Below, in pieces: positions 62,123 through 64,000 of a DNA stretch of 64,000 nt. The DNA comes from Solirubrobacterales bacterium. Its GTDB lineage: Bacteria > Actinomycetota > Thermoleophilia > Solirubrobacterales > 70-9. Position 1 is the stretch's first letter; the number at the start of each line of letters is the position of its first letter. The position numbers and the translations under genes were made by a program. The notes below the pieces were generated by a model, which did not search any database, was not told where the DNA came from, and saw nothing but the letters and a program-made list of their open reading frames with translations. Location: NCBI GenBank assembly GCA_023958085.1, contig JAMLGI010000001.1:186001-250000 (forward strand), written 5' to 3'.

Positions 62123-64000
<1,878 letters not shown>

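Overview
This is a high-GC (roughly two-thirds G+C by eye), gene-dense bacterial window. Several features point to an actinobacterium, probably of the Thermoleophilia/Solirubrobacterales type. These are frequent GTG and TTG starts, many -10 boxes placed directly before start codons (leaderless genes), a long-form RmlA, a CIRCE-controlled groESL operon, a LAL-type LuxR regulator beside DUF7144, DUF6325 and SHOCT proteins, and a long Lhr helicase. The placement is inferred from gene content, not from a marker gene. No rRNA, tRNA, CRISPR array, integrase or transposase was recognised.

Positions 1-34100 form a large cell-surface polysaccharide locus. It holds a WecE-like sugar aminotransferase, a GT-C-like membrane protein, an O-antigen polymerase fused to a GT4 glycosyltransferase, and further GT4 and GT2 enzymes. 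It also has five SAM methyltransferase-type proteins, a Wzx-like flippase, a Wzm/Wzt ABC exporter, two WsaF-like glycosyltransferases (one in a gene broken by a frameshift), the complete dTDP-L-rhamnose set rmlA-rmlD-rmlB-rmlC, a secreted glycosidase-like protein, an O-antigen ligase with a TPR tail, and a WbaP-type initiating phosphoglycosyltransferase. Together these can make nucleotide sugars, start glycan chains on undecaprenyl phosphate, extend and methylate them, and export them by either a flippase/polymerase or an ABC route.

Positions 34300-50440 hold housekeeping genes: the helicase Lhr, a Crp/Fnr regulator, an ASCH-domain protein, an SRPBCC protein, groES-groEL behind a CIRCE operator and before a strong terminator, a decayed toxin-antitoxin remnant, an HDAC-family deacetylase, an NDUFA9-like protein, a ferredoxin, an Mrp-type Fe-S carrier, a large secreted protein and a glutaryl-CoA-dehydrogenase-like enzyme. 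Two intergenic regions (38720-38944 and 50436-50940) carry pairs of a 47-nt hairpin repeat. The second also has a larger cruciform.

Positions 50941-64000 hold a class III aminotransferase plus SDR operon, a GH26-like secreted protein, a zincin-like protein, and a small module (DUF7144 membrane protein, LAL regulator, DUF6325 and SHOCT proteins) with identical palindromes at two promoters. They are followed by a cyclophilin, a RCK-domain K+ channel and methylmalonyl-CoA mutase (mutA complete, mutB cut by the window end). The most notable candidates for new biology are the palindrome-linked LAL module, the two hairpin-repeat families, and the GT2-WsaF and Wzy-GT4 fusions.
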